64,000 bases of DNA from Bacillus gobiensis (GTDB lineage Bacteria > Bacillota > Bacilli > Bacillales > Bacillaceae). The DNA lies in assembly GCF_001278705.1 (NCBI RefSeq), contig NZ_CP012600.1, forward strand, positions 3,502,917 to 3,566,916, given 5' to 3'. Below are positions 28,262 through 38,604 of the stretch, piece by piece. Each line of letters begins with the position of its first letter. Position 1 is the first letter of the stretch. The notes under the pieces were generated by a model that was given only the letters and a program-made list of their open reading frames with translations, had not been told where the DNA came from and searched no databases. Position numbers and translations under genes: made by a program.

Positions 28262-29623
28262 TGCGCCTGGTGGAACACCCGCATCGTCAAAGCGGCGTTC
28301 CAGATTGACGAATTTGTTGTATTCTTTGACGAAAGCGAGAGATACAGTTCCTACAGGGCCGTTACGCTGTTTTGCAATAATAATCTCTATGATGTTTTTA
28401 TTCTCTGTTTCTTTATCATAGTAATCATCACGATATAAAAACGCTACGATGTCGGCATCCTGTTCAATACTTCCTGATTCCCTGATGTCAGACATCATGG
28501 GGCGCTTGTCCTGCCGCTGCTCGACTCCACGGGAAAGCTGGGATAACGCAATGACCGGTACCTCGAGTTCTCTTGCCAATGATTTAAGTGCACGTGAGAT
28601 CTCAGACACCTCTTGCTGGCGATTATCCTTCGACCTCCCGCTCCCTTGAATGAGCTGAAGATAGTCGATCAGTATCATGCCAAGGCCGTTTTCCTGCTTT
28701 AGCCGTCTGCACTTGGCCCGGATTTCACTGACTCGAATTCCAGGTGTATCGTCAATATAAATTCCGCTGTTGGAAAGGCTCCCCATCGCCATCGTAAGCT
28801 TGCCCCAATCCTCTTCGGTTAAATTACCTGTTCGTAAATTCTGCGCATTAATATTCCCTTCTGCGCAAAGCATACGCATAACAAGCTGTTCAGCACCCAT
28901 CTCAAGACTGAAGATCGCGACACTTTCATCTGTCTTTGTCGCCACGTTTTGGGCGATGTTCAACGCAAAAGCCGTTTTCCCGACAGAAGGACGCGCTGCG
29001 ACGATAATGAGATCATTCCGCTGAAAGCCCGCTGTCATCCTGTCAAGCTCAAAAAATCCAGTAGGAATACCAGTAATATCGCCTTTTCGGTTATGCAGCT
29101 GTTCGATGTTATCATAGGTTTTGACTAGGACATCTTTTATATTTTGGAAGGCGCTCGTATTTTTTCTTTGGGCCACTTCCATAATCGTTTTCTCTGCGTC
29201 ATTGAGCAGATCCTCGACTTCATCTTCTCTCGTATATCCATCCTGTGCAATCGTTGTGGCGGTACGGATTAATCGCCTGAGGATCGATTTTTCCTCCACA
29301 ATTTTTGCATAATATTCGATGTTAGCAGCAGTTGGCACAGAATTTGCTATATCTGTTAAATAAGAAATTCCGCCAACTTCCTCAAGCAATTCGGTGTTGG
29401 CCAGTTCTGACGTTACCGTTACAAGATCGACCGGCTCTCCCCGATCTCCGAGAAGCAGCATAGCATTATATATTTTCTGATGAGACATTCGATAAAAATC
29501 TTCAGGTATGAGTACTTCAGACGCGAGTGTTAAAGCGGATGGCTCTAAAAAGATCGCCCCAAGCACCGCTTGCTCTGCCTCTATATTTTGCGGAGGCAGC
29601 CGGTCCGCTATCAGTTCGTTCAT
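28259..29623 (-). CDS. dnaC: Replicative DNA helicase DnaC (DnaB type)
   Basis: A 454-residue hexameric helicase of the replication fork (called DnaC in Bacillus). The N-terminal primase-binding domain spans about 1-150. The RecA-like motor carries Walker A ARPSVGKTAFALN, Walker B-type LIDYLQLI and the arginine-finger region. The ATG at 29623 gives MNELIADRLPPQNIEAEQ, which matches the known start; upstream ATGs lack correct spacing. It is monocistronic here, since the rplI-gdpP operon to the right is separated by two broken genes. Confidence 0.97.
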   Translation of the reverse strand: MNELIADRLPPQNIEAEQAVLGAIFLEPSALTLASEVLIPEDFYRMSHQKIYNAMLLLGDRGEPVDLVTVTSELANTELLEEVGGISYLTDIANSVPTAANIEYYAKIVEEKSILRRLIRTATTIAQDGYTREDEVEDLLNDAEKTIMEVAQRKNTSAFQNIKDVLVKTYDNIEQLHNRKGDITGIPTGFFELDRMTAGFQRNDLIIVAARPSVGKTAFALNIAQNVATKTDESVAIFSLEMGAEQLVMRMLCAEGNINAQNLRTGNLTEEDWGKLTMAMGSLSNSGIYIDDTPGIRVSEIRAKCRRLKQENGLGMILIDYLQLIQGSGRSKDNRQQEVSEISRALKSLARELEVPVIALSQLSRGVEQRQDKRPMMSDIRESGSIEQDADIVAFLYRDDYYDKETENKNIIEIIIAKQRNGPVGTVSLAFVKEYNKFVNLERRFDDAGVPPGA

Positions 29624-29974
29624 GCAAGGCACCATCCTCTCTAAAAACATGTCAGCTTATATTTTACCATGTGAAATGAAAAAAAATAGACCTAAGAGAA
29701 ACCCAGATTTTTCTTTATTGGCAATCAAGCTTTACTCACAGTGATTCAATGTTTATTTAAAAAATTAATTTTATGCTTGTCTTGTGTTCAATTCTAATAA
29801 TCGTTTTCTTCGAATATATTATTATACTGAAAAACTTTTTACAACGTGCTAAATCCATATACGTTTTAACAACATTTCAGCATTAGAATACACTTAAAAA
29901 GAGACTAAAACTTTCCCGCTTGCAACTTTACTTAAGAAGCGGGAGCAATAAACGATGCGATGGGTGGTCAGCAA
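29624..29974. other. Spacer upstream of dnaC
   Basis: AT-rich, no gene seen. CCCGCTT (29916-29922) and AAGCGGG (29936-29942) could form a hairpin in the leader of the broken gene that follows. Confidence 0.4.
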
Positions 29975-30531
29975 ATGGATCATCTTCTTAAAGGATTATT
30001 AGGTTCATGGATTCAAGCGATCGGAACAGTTCTTTCTGCTATCGGGAGTACACCGCTGCAAGGAGTCGATGAGGAATTTTTGAATAACCTTAACCTTGGG
30101 GAAATGTTCTTCAGGCAACCGGGAATGCCCTGATGGCAGACGCTCAAGAAACGATTTCATTAGATAAAATTGGAAATGAAATTCAGGCAATTGGAAATAC
30201 CACAGTCATTGCTGGAATGGTGATTGAATTTGATGAAGACACAAAGCAGGTATTAATCATTAAAGGAAATTTTCTTCAAGCCTTAGGCGGGGGAGTATCC
30301 CTTTCAGATGAATTGGATGGCAGAAAAACACTTGATAAAGTATTCGGTATTACCGGAAACATTTTGCAAATCATAGGTAATTCATTACAAGCATGGGGAG
30401 GCATTTACGAGCTTAAAGAAGAAGATGAACAGTCATTAGAAGTGAACGGCAGCTGGATTCAAGCTGTGGGAGCAGTGCTTTCAGCAATAGGTCAAACAAA
30501 AGAAGATAGCAAAGAAATATCAAAAACTTAA
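29975..30531 (+). pseudogene. DUF6944-like repetitive protein gene, frameshifted
   Basis: Two frames join into one protein of about 185 residues. Frame 2 from the ATG at 29975 reads MDHLLKGLLGSWIQAIGTVL through LNNLNL. The reading then continues in frame 1 as WGNVLQATGNALMADAQE to the stop at 30531. A single missing base near 30097 (CCTTGGGG in place of CTTTGGGG) explains the break. The protein has internal repeats: GSWIQAIGTVLSAIG near the start and GSWIQAVGAVLSAIG near the end, with I/LQAxG units between. It resembles the Bacillus DUF6944 repetitive family of unknown function. As written only the C-terminal 132 codons are open from 30133. Confidence 0.75.
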
Positions 30532-30628
30532 AGGCTTTTCCTTTTTTCACTGTTCGAATTCTGATTGGTATTATTTGTATTTACGGAGTGAATAATACTA
30601 CTTACAAAAGTACTAAGGAGAAGCTGAA

Positions 30629-31123
30629 ATGAACTTAATACTTGTTGTCATTGTAATCCTTAGTACCTTGGTGAAAGGAGATTGGAGAAACTGGGAGAAA
30701 TACTATCCGACAATGCTGTACACAGCTTTAGCGACGTTTCTTTATGAATTTATCTCGCATAGCCATTATCATTTATGGGAGCTTAGAAAAGATTCAATGT
30801 TTAATCTTATGAATGTTCATTTTGTTCACAATCTAATTATCAATCCTTTGATCACTTTGGTGTATTTATCGAATTTCCCAAGTAAACGCAGACAGTAAAT
30901 CATATACATCTTAAAATGGATCCTTATTTTTTTATTGATCGAATGGATTGGTAATCAGTATGGTATGTTAATTTATCACAATGGCTGGCATTTCGGGTGG
31001 TCCGCTTTATTTGTTGTTATTATGTTTCCTATGGTACGGCTTCATCATGTACATAAGCTTTGGGCTCTTCTCCTTTCTGTTCTTTTTGCCTTGTTTTACT
31101 TAATATGGTTTGATTACATATAG
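30629..31123 (+). pseudogene. CBO0543-type membrane protein gene with in-frame stop
   Basis: One frame of 165 codons is interrupted by a single TAA at 30896-30898. The first half (89 residues, GDWRNWEKYYPTMLYTALAT...) and the second half (IIYILKWILIFLLIEWIGNQ...) are in the same frame. Together they have the length and membrane-helix pattern of CBO0543-family proteins common in Bacillus. A one-base change of a CAA, AAA or GAA codon would produce it. AAGGAGAAGC precedes the ATG. The function of the family is unknown. It may be a fresh pseudogene or sequencing error. Confidence 0.75.
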
Positions 31124-31130
31124 CGACAAC

Positions 31131-31158
31131 ATAATAAAAGCCAGCATTTCTGCTGGCT
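31131..31158. terminator. Terminator of the gdpP-rplI operon
   Basis: AGCCAGCA and TGCTGGCT (31139-31158) pair around four bases; T-rich tracts follow on both strands. It lies just after rplI and after the broken membrane gene. Confidence 0.8.
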
Positions 31159-31170
31159 TCTTTACTAAAC

Positions 31171-31620
31171 CTAATTTTCTTCAGCTACATGAACCTTAAG
31201 AGTGGCTTGGACTTCATGATGAAGCTTTACTGGCACATTTGTGTATCCTAATGAACGGATCGCATCGTTTAATTCGATTTTCCGTTTATCCAGTTTGATC
31301 CCGCTTGCCTTTTTGAGCTGATCAGCAATTTGTTTGCTCGTAATTGATCCAAACAATTTTCCGCCTTCTCCGGATTTTGCGGAAAGCTCAACTGTCAAGT
31401 TTTCAAGTGTATTCTTTAATTGCTTGGCATTCTCCAGCTCTTGCGCCGCTTCTTTTTTCTCTTTATTTTTTTGGCCTTCCAGCGCATTGATATTTGATGT
31501 ATTGGCTTCAACTGCGTAGCCATTTTTTATTAAAAAGTTTTGTGCATATCCATCTGCCACATTTTTAATGTCGCCTTTTTTTCCTTTTCCTTTTACGTCT
31601 TTCAAGAAAATCACTTTCAT
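31171..31620 (-). CDS. rplI: 50S ribosomal protein L9
   Basis: A 149-residue ribosomal protein. The N-terminal domain reads [20 protein letters not shown], then a long connecting helix, and a C-terminal rRNA-binding domain ([16 protein letters not shown]). It binds 23S rRNA domain V. The ATG overlaps the gdpP stop (ATGA), so translation is coupled. It is followed by a terminator. Confidence 0.98.
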   Translation of the reverse strand: MKVIFLKDVKGKGKKGDIKNVADGYAQNFLIKNGYAVEANTSNINALEGQKNKEKKEAAQELENAKQLKNTLENLTVELSAKSGEGGKLFGSITSKQIADQLKKASGIKLDKRKIELNDAIRSLGYTNVPVKLHHEVQATLKVHVAEEN

Positions 31621-33596
31621 CTTTCAATGCCTCCCTCAAAGTACTCATCGATTGACTCTTTTAACTTATCTAAAGCTTCCCCTATCGTTATTCCAGGAAG
31701 CTGGGTGGCTGCATTTGTCAAATGGCCGCCGCCCTGAAGAGCTTCCATAATAATTTGAACATTGATATTTCCCAGTGACCGTGCACTGATGCATACCGTA
31801 TTGTCGTCCCGTTTTGCTACGGCAAAGGATGCCTCTACGCCATTCATCGAAAGCAGAGAATCAGCTGCCTGCGCAATAATCACCTGATCAAAATAGTCTA
31901 ACGTATCTTCAGGCAAAGATGCAATTGCTAAGCTTTCCTTATATAACGATGTATGCTGGATAAGCTTCGCGCGTTTAATATAATGGTCAACGTCCTCTTT
32001 TAACATCTTTTGCACCAGCACTGTATCTGCCCCTTTTGATTTCAAATAGGAGGCGGCGTCAAAGGTACGAGAGCCAGTTCTTAATGAAAAGCTTTTCGTA
32101 TCTACGATAATTCCTGCCAACAATACTGTTGCTTCGATCATGCTGATTTTGAGCCGCTTCGGCTGATATTCCAAAAGCTCTGTCACTAGCTCTGCCGTTG
32201 AAGAGGCATAAGGTTCCATATAGACAAGCAACGGGTCTTTAATGAACTCCTCGCCTCTTCTATGGTGATCGATGACAACTACTTTATCTAATCTGCTGAG
32301 CAGCCTTTCCTCCAATACCAAGGAAGGTCTATGAGTATCGACCACAACTAACAACGTTTCATTCGTTGAAATATCCATCGCCTTTTCCGGGGAAATAAAA
32401 TGGGACCACAGGTCTTCATATTGTTTAATTTCATTTATGAGACGAGACACACTGGTGCCGATCTCGTCAACATCAATGACAATGTATCCTTCTTTTCCAT
32501 TCGCCTGTGCAACTTTTACAATACCGATTGCTGCGCCAATGGAATCCATATCCGGAAATGTATGCCCCATCACGATCACTTGTTCACTTTCTGTAACAAT
32601 TTCCTTTAACGCATGGGAAATGACGCGTGCACGAACCCTCGTCCTTTTTTCCATAGGATTGGTTTTGCCGCCATAAAACTTTGCTTTGCCATTCGGCAGT
32701 TTGATTGCTACTTGATCTCCGCCTCTTCCAAGAGCCAGATCAAGACTGGATTGAGCTAAATCGCCTAATTCGCTGAGTGATGAGACGGAAGCGCCTACAC
32801 CGATACTTAACGTTAAAGAAATATTGTGATGGGTTGTTTTTTCCCGTATTTCATCTAAGATTGAAAACTTGGAATGTTCTAGTTCAGAAAGAATGTTTTC
32901 ATTCAATACACCTAAAAATCGTTCTGACGAAATACGTTTAATAAATATGCCGTAGCGCTGAGCCCAATTGTTTAGAAGCGACGTCACTTCACTATTAATG
33001 GTACTGCGGGTTTGATCATCCAACCCCTGTGTTATATCGTCATAATTGTCTAAGAAAATATAGGAAATAACTGTCCTTTCGTCTTCATACTGCTTTTCAA
33101 TCTCTACTTGCTCTGTTACATCAAAAAAGTAAATCAGCCGTTCATCTCTTTTAATCATGATTTCATATAAACGGTCATTTATTGAGATGGTTTCCGCTTC
33201 AACCTCTTGATTAATTATCGAAATAAGATGTTCTGAGGTATCTGAAAGAGATCGTCCAACCAATGAATCCTCCTGAAAACAGGATGCCAAATACGGATTA
33301 GCCCATTCTATGTAATGATTATCGTTATAAAGCATGATCCCGATCGGCATCTCCATTAACGCTTCTTCGCCAACCTTTTTTAAGCGGTATGACAAAGTGC
33401 TAATATATTCTTCCAGTTCCGTACGAACCTTATAATCCGCACGCAGAAGAAAATATAGAATAGCTCCAAGGATCAAAATGCCAAACAATCCAATCAGCCA
33501 ATTATAAAAGAAAAGGAACAAGACCGCGATGATTGTTAAAGCAATCAGGGCATAAATTGGATAACGAAATAATGGTTTCTTATAAAAGCTTGGCAT
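31617..33596 (-). CDS. gdpP: GdpP (YybT) cyclic-di-AMP phosphodiesterase
   Basis: A 659-residue membrane enzyme that degrades c-di-AMP. Two helices (about 10-52) are followed by a PAS-like heme-binding domain, a degenerate GGDEF domain (about 170-300) and a DHH/DHHA1 phosphodiesterase. The DHH motifs read [16 protein letters not shown] and VIDHHRR, and the end [12 protein letters not shown] is the DHHA1 signature. It sits between yybS and rplI as in B. subtilis. Confidence 0.97.
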   Translation of the reverse strand: MPSFYKKPLFRYPIYALIALTIIAVLFLFFYNWLIGLFGILILGAILYFLLRADYKVRTELEEYISTLSYRLKKVGEEALMEMPIGIMLYNDNHYIEWANPYLASCFQEDSLVGRSLSDTSEHLISIINQEVEAETISINDRLYEIMIKRDERLIYFFDVTEQVEIEKQYEDERTVISYIFLDNYDDITQGLDDQTRSTINSEVTSLLNNWAQRYGIFIKRISSERFLGVLNENILSELEHSKFSILDEIREKTTHHNISLTLSIGVGASVSSLSELGDLAQSSLDLALGRGGDQVAIKLPNGKAKFYGGKTNPMEKRTRVRARVISHALKEIVTESEQVIVMGHTFPDMDSIGAAIGIVKVAQANGKEGYIVIDVDEIGTSVSRLINEIKQYEDLWSHFISPEKAMDISTNETLLVVVDTHRPSLVLEERLLSRLDKVVVIDHHRRGEEFIKDPLLVYMEPYASSTAELVTELLEYQPKRLKISMIEATVLLAGIIVDTKSFSLRTGSRTFDAASYLKSKGADTVLVQKMLKEDVDHYIKRAKLIQHTSLYKESLAIASLPEDTLDYFDQVIIAQAADSLLSMNGVEASFAVAKRDDNTVCISARSLGNINVQIIMEALQGGGHLTNAATQLPGITIGEALDKLKESIDEYFEGGIER

Positions 33597-33636
33597 TTTT
33601 TATCAACTCCTCACCTTCGTGAGCCCTCTTTCCTGA

Positions 33637-34578
33637 CTACATTTTTTTTAATTTTTCTCTCATAGTAAAGCCTATGTCAGCAATGCCTACAATTTTCACA
33701 ACATACATAATAAAAGGATTAGCAAAACATAAAATAACCGCAATTATCGGCACAGCCTTTGGAATGTTTTTCATATAACAGTAGAAAAACACAAAAGATA
33801 AGCCTTGGATCATTAAAAGTGTGCCAAGGATGATTTCTGCATTGATTTGAACTGAATATAAAAAGTCTCCCCGTTCTAAAGGAAAGAAATAAAGAAAAAT
33901 CGCTACTAAATAGTACCAAATGATACTTTTAGGAAGCTTCCATTCCCTAAAGGGTTTTAAAGGAGGTGTACCTGATGCAAATCGCTTTAAAAAAGGCTTT
34001 GCAATAAAATGGGTAATAAATGAACTGACAACAGCTGACCCAGCAAACACAGTCGGCAGTAAATATGGCAACAGCTGCATCTGTTCTTTCATGACCTTGA
34101 TTTGTGCTTCTGCTTGCTCTTGATTGCCCACAGCTCCCATAAGGCTTTGAGATGCTTTAAAGGCCTCATTCATCGTTTCGTTATAAAAAGAAATAGGGTC
34201 GAATTGAAAAAATAAGATTCCTGCTGCATAGGAAATGACAATACTTATAACGTATGCAATTGCACCGGAAGCAATTGCATAGGCCGTTTCTTTTCTTTTG
34301 TAGTAAAATCCCATCGTTACGCCTGCAATAATAAACGGTATCACTATAAGCGACTGCAATTGACCGACGATCAGCAGAACAGGCAAGCTGGCAACAGCCA
34401 TCCATATCCCCTGCTTCACCCCATGTCTGATCGTATGTATGATGGAAGGGAGTGGAATGGCAAATATTAAGATCATACTTATGACAGGAAGATAAATTGA
34501 AGCCAGTGTCAAAACAGCCAAAAGAGCAATCATTATAGCTCCTTCAACTAACGCATTCGTTTTTCTCAGGGAAAACAC
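33637..34578 (-). CDS. yybS: YybS, DUF2232 membrane protein
   Basis: A 313-residue protein with about eight membrane helices of the DUF2232 family, upstream of gdpP in many Firmicutes. Its role is unknown; a transporter-like fold is likely. The start is uncertain: GTG at 34578 lies too close to GAGAG, while a CTG three codons later has AGAGGTG at good spacing and would give MRKTNALVEGA as in B. subtilis. Confidence 0.88.
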   Translation of the reverse strand: MFSLRKTNALVEGAIMIALLAVLTLASIYLPVISMILIFAIPLPSIIHTIRHGVKQGIWMAVASLPVLLIVGQLQSLIVIPFIIAGVTMGFYYKRKETAYAIASGAIAYVISIVISYAAGILFFQFDPISFYNETMNEAFKASQSLMGAVGNQEQAEAQIKVMKEQMQLLPYLLPTVFAGSAVVSSFITHFIAKPFLKRFASGTPPLKPFREWKLPKSIIWYYLVAIFLYFFPLERGDFLYSVQINAEIILGTLLMIQGLSFVFFYCYMKNIPKAVPIIAVILCFANPFIMYVVKIVGIADIGFTMREKLKKM

Positions 34579-34706
34579 CTCTCGTCAGACTTGCGATTCG
34601 ATCTAAAAGCATGAAACAACGAATGTATACATAGTTTCTATTTTAGCACATCACGAAATTGGAAGTAAAACTAGGAAGAGGTTTATTACTTACCAGAAAA
34701 CTGGTA

Positions 34707-34722
34707 TGTTTCACGTGGAACA
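34707..34722. other. parS site
   Basis: TGTTTCACGTGGAACA is the exact reverse complement of the consensus TGTTCCACGTGAAACA, in the spacer upstream of yybS. Confidence 0.92.
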
Positions 34723-34813
34723 CCTTTTTTGTTGATATCAGGTGTATCTCCATGTAAGCTAAAGAGAAGAAGTTTGATTTTTAATACAAGTTCCACCATA
34801 AAGGAGGAAGCTT

Positions 34814-34933
34814 ATGTCTTTAAAATCTATGCTAAAAAAAGCTCTAAGTGATCCCAAAGTGCAGAAATCCATAAAAGAAAAAGTGATCCCTACGCTGAAA
34901 AAAGAATATGAAAAACGTAAAGGGAAGAAATAA
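34814..34933 (+). CDS. Small basic protein, 39 residues
   Basis: A short open frame starts MSLKSMLKKALSDPKVQKSI and ends in a lysine-rich tail (KRKGKK). It follows a perfect AAAGGAGG ribosome binding site at 34799-34806, 7 bases before the ATG. It is predicted helical, highly basic and soluble. No family is recognised. The strong site and codon use make it a likely real gene that length filters would skip. It points opposite to its neighbours. Confidence 0.65.
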   Translation: MSLKSMLKKALSDPKVQKSIKEKVIPTLKKEYEKRKGKK

Positions 34934-34987
34934 AATACACTCTGAGATATCGACAATAAATCAACCTAACTTTTCAATATATAGTGA

Positions 34988-35007
34988 TATAACAATTAAT
35001 CGTTATA
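34988..35007. repeat. Near-perfect 20-bp palindrome
   Basis: TATAACAATTAATCGTTATA pairs at 9 of 10 half-site positions. It lies between the small basic gene and rpsR, and could be an operator or recombination relic. Confidence 0.4.
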
Positions 35008-35028
35008 CATGTCCCTCTTCCCAAATAT

Positions 35029-35062
35029 AAAAGCAGCCAGGAACCCTGTCCCGGCTGCTTTT
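35029..35062. terminator. Terminator of rpsF-ssb-rpsR
   Basis: AAAAGCAGCC and GGCTGCTTTT form a strong stem around a 14-base loop with T-runs on both sides. It ends the ribosomal operon and possibly the small basic gene. Confidence 0.88.
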
Positions 35063-35072
35063 ATTATACAGC

Positions 35073-35330
<258 letters not shown>

Positions 35331-35341
35331 TCAGTTCTTTT

Positions 35342-35851
35342 TTAGAACGGCAAATCGTCATCTGAAATATCTATCGGCTTTCCGTCATTGGCGAATGGGT
35401 CATCGTTAAAGTTCGAATTACCCTGCCTGCGGTTTTGCTGATTTTGCTGATTAAATTGATTTGAATCGTTCTGGTCTCCGCCGAAGTATTGTCCCTGGCT
35501 GCCGCCACTGTTGTATCCACCAGAACCGCTGTTTTTCGGTTCAAGAAATTGAACACTTTCAGCATTCACTTCTGTAACAAATACACGCTGTCCCTGCTGA
35601 TTTTCATAATTTCTAGTCTGGAGACGGCCGTCAACACCAGCAAGATTTCCCTTTTTAAGAAAATTTGCAACGTTTTCAGCTTGTCTTCTCCAGGTCACGC
35701 AATTGATAAAATCGGCTTCTCGTTCCCCCTGCTGATTTGTAAACGCACGGTTTACAGCAAGAGTAAAGGTAGCAACAGCTGCTCCGCTTGGCGTGTAGCG
35801 CAACTCTGGGTCTTTTGTCAGTCTTCCGACTAATACAACTCGGTTAAGCAT
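35342..35851 (-). CDS. ssbA: Single-stranded DNA-binding protein SsbA
   Basis: A 169-residue protein with an OB fold ([20 protein letters not shown], residues 1-105), a Gln/Asn/Gly-rich linker and the acidic tail DISDDDLPF that recruits repair and replication proteins. It coats single-stranded DNA at the fork. It is placed between rpsF and rpsR as in B. subtilis. Confidence 0.97.
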   Translation of the reverse strand: MLNRVVLVGRLTKDPELRYTPSGAAVATFTLAVNRAFTNQQGEREADFINCVTWRRQAENVANFLKKGNLAGVDGRLQTRNYENQQGQRVFVTEVNAESVQFLEPKNSGSGGYNSGGSQGQYFGGDQNDSNQFNQQNQQNRRQGNSNFNDDPFANDGKPIDISDDDLPF

Positions 35852-35895
35852 AAGAAAGAGACCACCTTTTTGCTTTATTCAAGCATATATTTCAA

Positions 35896-36186
<291 letters not shown>

Positions 36187-36193
36187 TTAGCAC

Positions 36194-36231
36194 CTCCTTT
36201 TGGACTAAACGGCCCACAAATGGGCAAGGAG
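36194..36231 (-). promoter_or_regulatory. S6:S18 autoregulatory leader RNA
   Basis: In the 5' leader of rpsF the minus strand reads CTCCTT, GCCC-loop-GGGC, CCGTTTAG, then AAGGAG. The outer arms pair and sequester the ribosome binding site, with the inner hairpin and an unpaired CCG. This is the layout of the conserved leader bound by the S6-S18 complex to shut down the operon, mimicking the 16S binding site. Confidence 0.7.
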
Positions 36232-36258
36232 CAATAATTCTATTACTCACAAGTTTAC

Positions 36259-36287
36259 ATTATAACAAGATTGCCGTCTATTATCAA
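36259..36287 (-). promoter_or_regulatory. Sigma-A promoter of rpsF-ssb-rpsR
   Basis: On the minus strand TTGATA and TATAAT are separated by 17 bases, at a fitting distance upstream of the leader hairpin. Confidence 0.8.
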
Positions 36288-36292
36288 GACTC

Positions 36293-37393
36293 TTATACAT
36301 TGAAACGGAAATGAATGACATCGCCGTCTTTTACGATGTAGTCTTTTCCTTCAAGCCGCACCTTGCCTGCTTCTTTCGCTAAACTATGGCTTCCTGCTTG
36401 AAGAAGGTCATCATACGATACCGTTTCCGCGCGAATAAATCCTCTCTCAAAATCAGTATGAATGATTCCGGCACATTCTGGAGCCTTCATGCCTTTAATA
36501 AATGTCCATGCCCTTACTTCCTGTTCTCCGGCAGTGAAATAAGTAGCCAGGCCAAGAAGAGAATAGGATGCTTTTATAAGCTGGTCTAGTCCGGATTCTT
36601 CAATTTCCAGCTCTTCCAGGAACATTTCTTTTTCTTCCCCTTCAAGCTCAGCGATTTCCGATTCTATTTTTGCACAGACAACAATAACCTCCGCGCCTTC
36701 AGCAGTAGCATATTCCCTTACTTTTTGCACATATTCATTTCCTGAAGGATCTGCAACCTCGTCTTCGCTGACGTTTGCTACGTACAATACTGGCTTAGAC
36801 GTTAGTAAGTGCAAATGTTTCACAATCTTCTGTTGATCTTCGGTGAACTCAACAGAACGTGCGGGCTTGTCTGATTCAAAAGTCTCTTTCAGCTTCGTTA
36901 AGACTTCGAATTCAGCTACTGCTTCTTTATCTTTCTGCTTTGCCATTTTGCTGACACGTCCAATTCTTTTTTCCACGCTTTCAAGATCAGCAAGAATCAG
37001 CTCAAGATTAATCGTTTCAATGTCTGAGATTGGATCAACCTTTCCGGATACGTGAGTGATATTCTCATCTTGAAAGCAGCGAACGACATGGCAAATCGCG
37101 TCAACCTGCCGGATATGAGACAGAAACTTGTTACCAAGTCCCTCACCTTTTGAAGCACCTTTCACTATTCCTGCAATATCCGTGAATTCAAAAGCGGTTG
37201 GCACCGTTTTTTTCGGTTTAACAAGCTCTGTAAGCTTGTTTAAGCGGGTATCGGGTACTTCAACAATCCCAACGTTCGGATCAATCGTACAAAACGGGTA
37301 ATTAGCCGACTCCGCTCCTGCCTGGGTTATTGCATTAAACAACGTCGATTTGCCTACGTTCGGCAAGCCAACAATTCCAGCTGTTAAAGCCAT
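36293..37393 (-). CDS. ychF: YchF ribosome-associated ATPase
   Basis: A 366-residue OBG-family P-loop protein (Walker [13 protein letters not shown], about 9-20) with a coiled-coil insertion and a C-terminal TGS domain. The G4 motif is altered, which makes the family prefer ATP. It binds ribosomes and affects stress response; the exact role is unsettled. The ATG at 37393 follows AGAGGAG and gives [12 protein letters not shown]. In B. subtilis the gene is yyaF. Confidence 0.96.
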   Translation of the reverse strand: MALTAGIVGLPNVGKSTLFNAITQAGAESANYPFCTIDPNVGIVEVPDTRLNKLTELVKPKKTVPTAFEFTDIAGIVKGASKGEGLGNKFLSHIRQVDAICHVVRCFQDENITHVSGKVDPISDIETINLELILADLESVEKRIGRVSKMAKQKDKEAVAEFEVLTKLKETFESDKPARSVEFTEDQQKIVKHLHLLTSKPVLYVANVSEDEVADPSGNEYVQKVREYATAEGAEVIVVCAKIESEIAELEGEEKEMFLEELEIEESGLDQLIKASYSLLGLATYFTAGEQEVRAWTFIKGMKAPECAGIIHTDFERGFIRAETVSYDDLLQAGSHSLAKEAGKVRLEGKDYIVKDGDVIHFRFNV

Positions 37394-37751
37394 TTCTTCA
37401 TCTCCTCTATCGTAAAGCATGCGCATGTTTTTGACATTCGAACCTTCACCAATTATAAGGAAGTTGCCGAGAAAAACGCAAGCTTATTAGACACGGAGGA
37501 TACTGCATTGACAGTCTACTGTACTTCAATAACCGATTGCAAAACTGGAAAACCAAGTTTTTATGAACAAACTATCCTTTTTTAGCCTTGCACTATCTAT
37601 CAACTGATAATGGTTCGAAGGCGTCATTTAAGTCGTTCGTTCGATTAATCTTTCGTCCTGCAACTGTTCTAAAAATTCATTATGCACTGAGCTTTTCCCG
37701 TAAAAATAAATTTCCACCTTTTTTCAATTGAAAAAGCATGAGAACCGGCTA
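37394..37751. other. Spacer between yyzM and ychF
   Basis: No gene is recognised on either strand. A short palindrome (CTTTTTTCAATTGAAAAAG, about 37719-37737) lies near the yyzM end and could be part of its terminator. Confidence 0.45.
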
Positions 37752-37961
37752 TTAATCAGAAACAGGCTCTTCATGCTTTACTAAAATTTTCTTCATTTTT
37801 CTTGAGAATTCCCTTCTAGGAATCATCACACTGTGTCCGCATCCTTCACACTTAATGCGAATGTCCATGCCCATTCGGATGATTTTCCAACGGTTCGTTC
37901 CGCAGGGATGAGGTTTTTTCATTTCAACCACATCGTTAAGGTCGAAGTCTTTATCCGCCAT
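37752..37961 (-). CDS. yyzM: DUF951 protein YyzM
   Basis: A 69-residue conserved protein with a probable zinc site built from CG and CEGCGHS cysteines (KPHPCGTNRW and IRIKCEGCGHSVMI). The family is found throughout Firmicutes near ychF and the origin; its function is unknown. The ATG at 37961 follows AAAGGGTG and gives MADKDFDLNDVVEMKK. Confidence 0.9.
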   Translation of the reverse strand: MADKDFDLNDVVEMKKPHPCGTNRWKIIRMGMDIRIKCEGCGHSVMIPRREFSRKMKKILVKHEEPVSD

Positions 37962-38034
37962 CCATTTCACCCTTTCTTTAGTTGTTCCTTTCCACTATTG
38001 TACATAATGTTATATTGAAAGGGCAATATCAAGA

Positions 38035-38355
38035 TCAAATCAAAATAAACGAAACTATTATTTTTTTAAAATAATGATTCGTTCCAGAAGAAGGGAATCC
38101 CAATTTATCCGGTGCTTTATATTTACGTAAAATATTTTCTATGGCATCAATGGCTGTTTGTAATGCTTCTTCTTTGGTTTTGAAAAATCTTGGTTCTAAG
38201 TCAAGCTCTATTAATTCGTCACTCCCAGAATGAAATTCATGAAATTCTTTTAAAAAGTTAGATGGGAGATCGGGCCAATTTAATTCATCCTGCTCAATTT
38301 TGAATGAGAAGAATGCTTGTTCCTCACCTGCAATTTCAATTTCAGCAGCAGTTAC
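38035..38355 (-). pseudogene. Truncated unknown gene, no start codon
   Basis: About 106 codons are open on the minus strand (IEIAGEEQAFFSFKIEQDEL ... FLKEFHEFHSGSDELIELDL ... KYKAPDKLGF) and end in TGA at 38035. The frame has no ATG, GTG or TTG near its upstream end. It reaches a stop just before an ATGAGT in another frame, so a one-base indel or truncation is likely. The protein is acidic and soluble. No family is recognised. It borders the GC-rich foreign cassette. Confidence 0.6.
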
Positions 38356-38446
38356 TCATCGATAACGGAATCTTTATTTCTCCACTTTATAAACGAGACT
38401 GCCCGTATCATGTTTGTAAAATTTGTCATTTTATTTAGTTTATAGA

Positions 38447-38487
38447 GGGGTACCGTCAGGAAAATGCGGTTTCCTGACGGGTACCCC
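38447..38487. other. Strong hairpin at the cassette edge
   Basis: GGGGTACCGTCAGGAAA and TTTCCTGACGGGTACCCC pair over 17 bp with one bulge around a 6-base loop. There is no T-run. It marks the change from AT-rich host DNA to the GC-rich cassette and may be a terminator or junction element. Confidence 0.45.
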
Positions 38488-38539
38488 TTGTTGCGTTAAT
38501 TATCGCGTGGAGCGCGAGGAGATACGGCATTCCCGGAAA

Positions 38540-38600
38540 AAGATAAGATCTGAAGCAGCACCCAGCGTTCGCCCTGCGCTGCTCGATCAGATCTTATCTT
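38540..38600 (-). terminator. Long hairpin after the aldo/keto reductase gene
   Basis: AAGATAAGATCTGA-AGCAGC pairs with GCTGCT-TCAGATCTTATCTT, 20 bp in two blocks, directly after the stop codon. The T-rich tract is weak. Confidence 0.5.
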
Positions 38601-38604
38601 ATCT

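Noticed and set aside
38447..38600. Two strong hairpins that could be insertion-sequence ends
   Set aside because: No transposase, no matching inverted repeat on the far side of the cassette and no target duplication could be seen.
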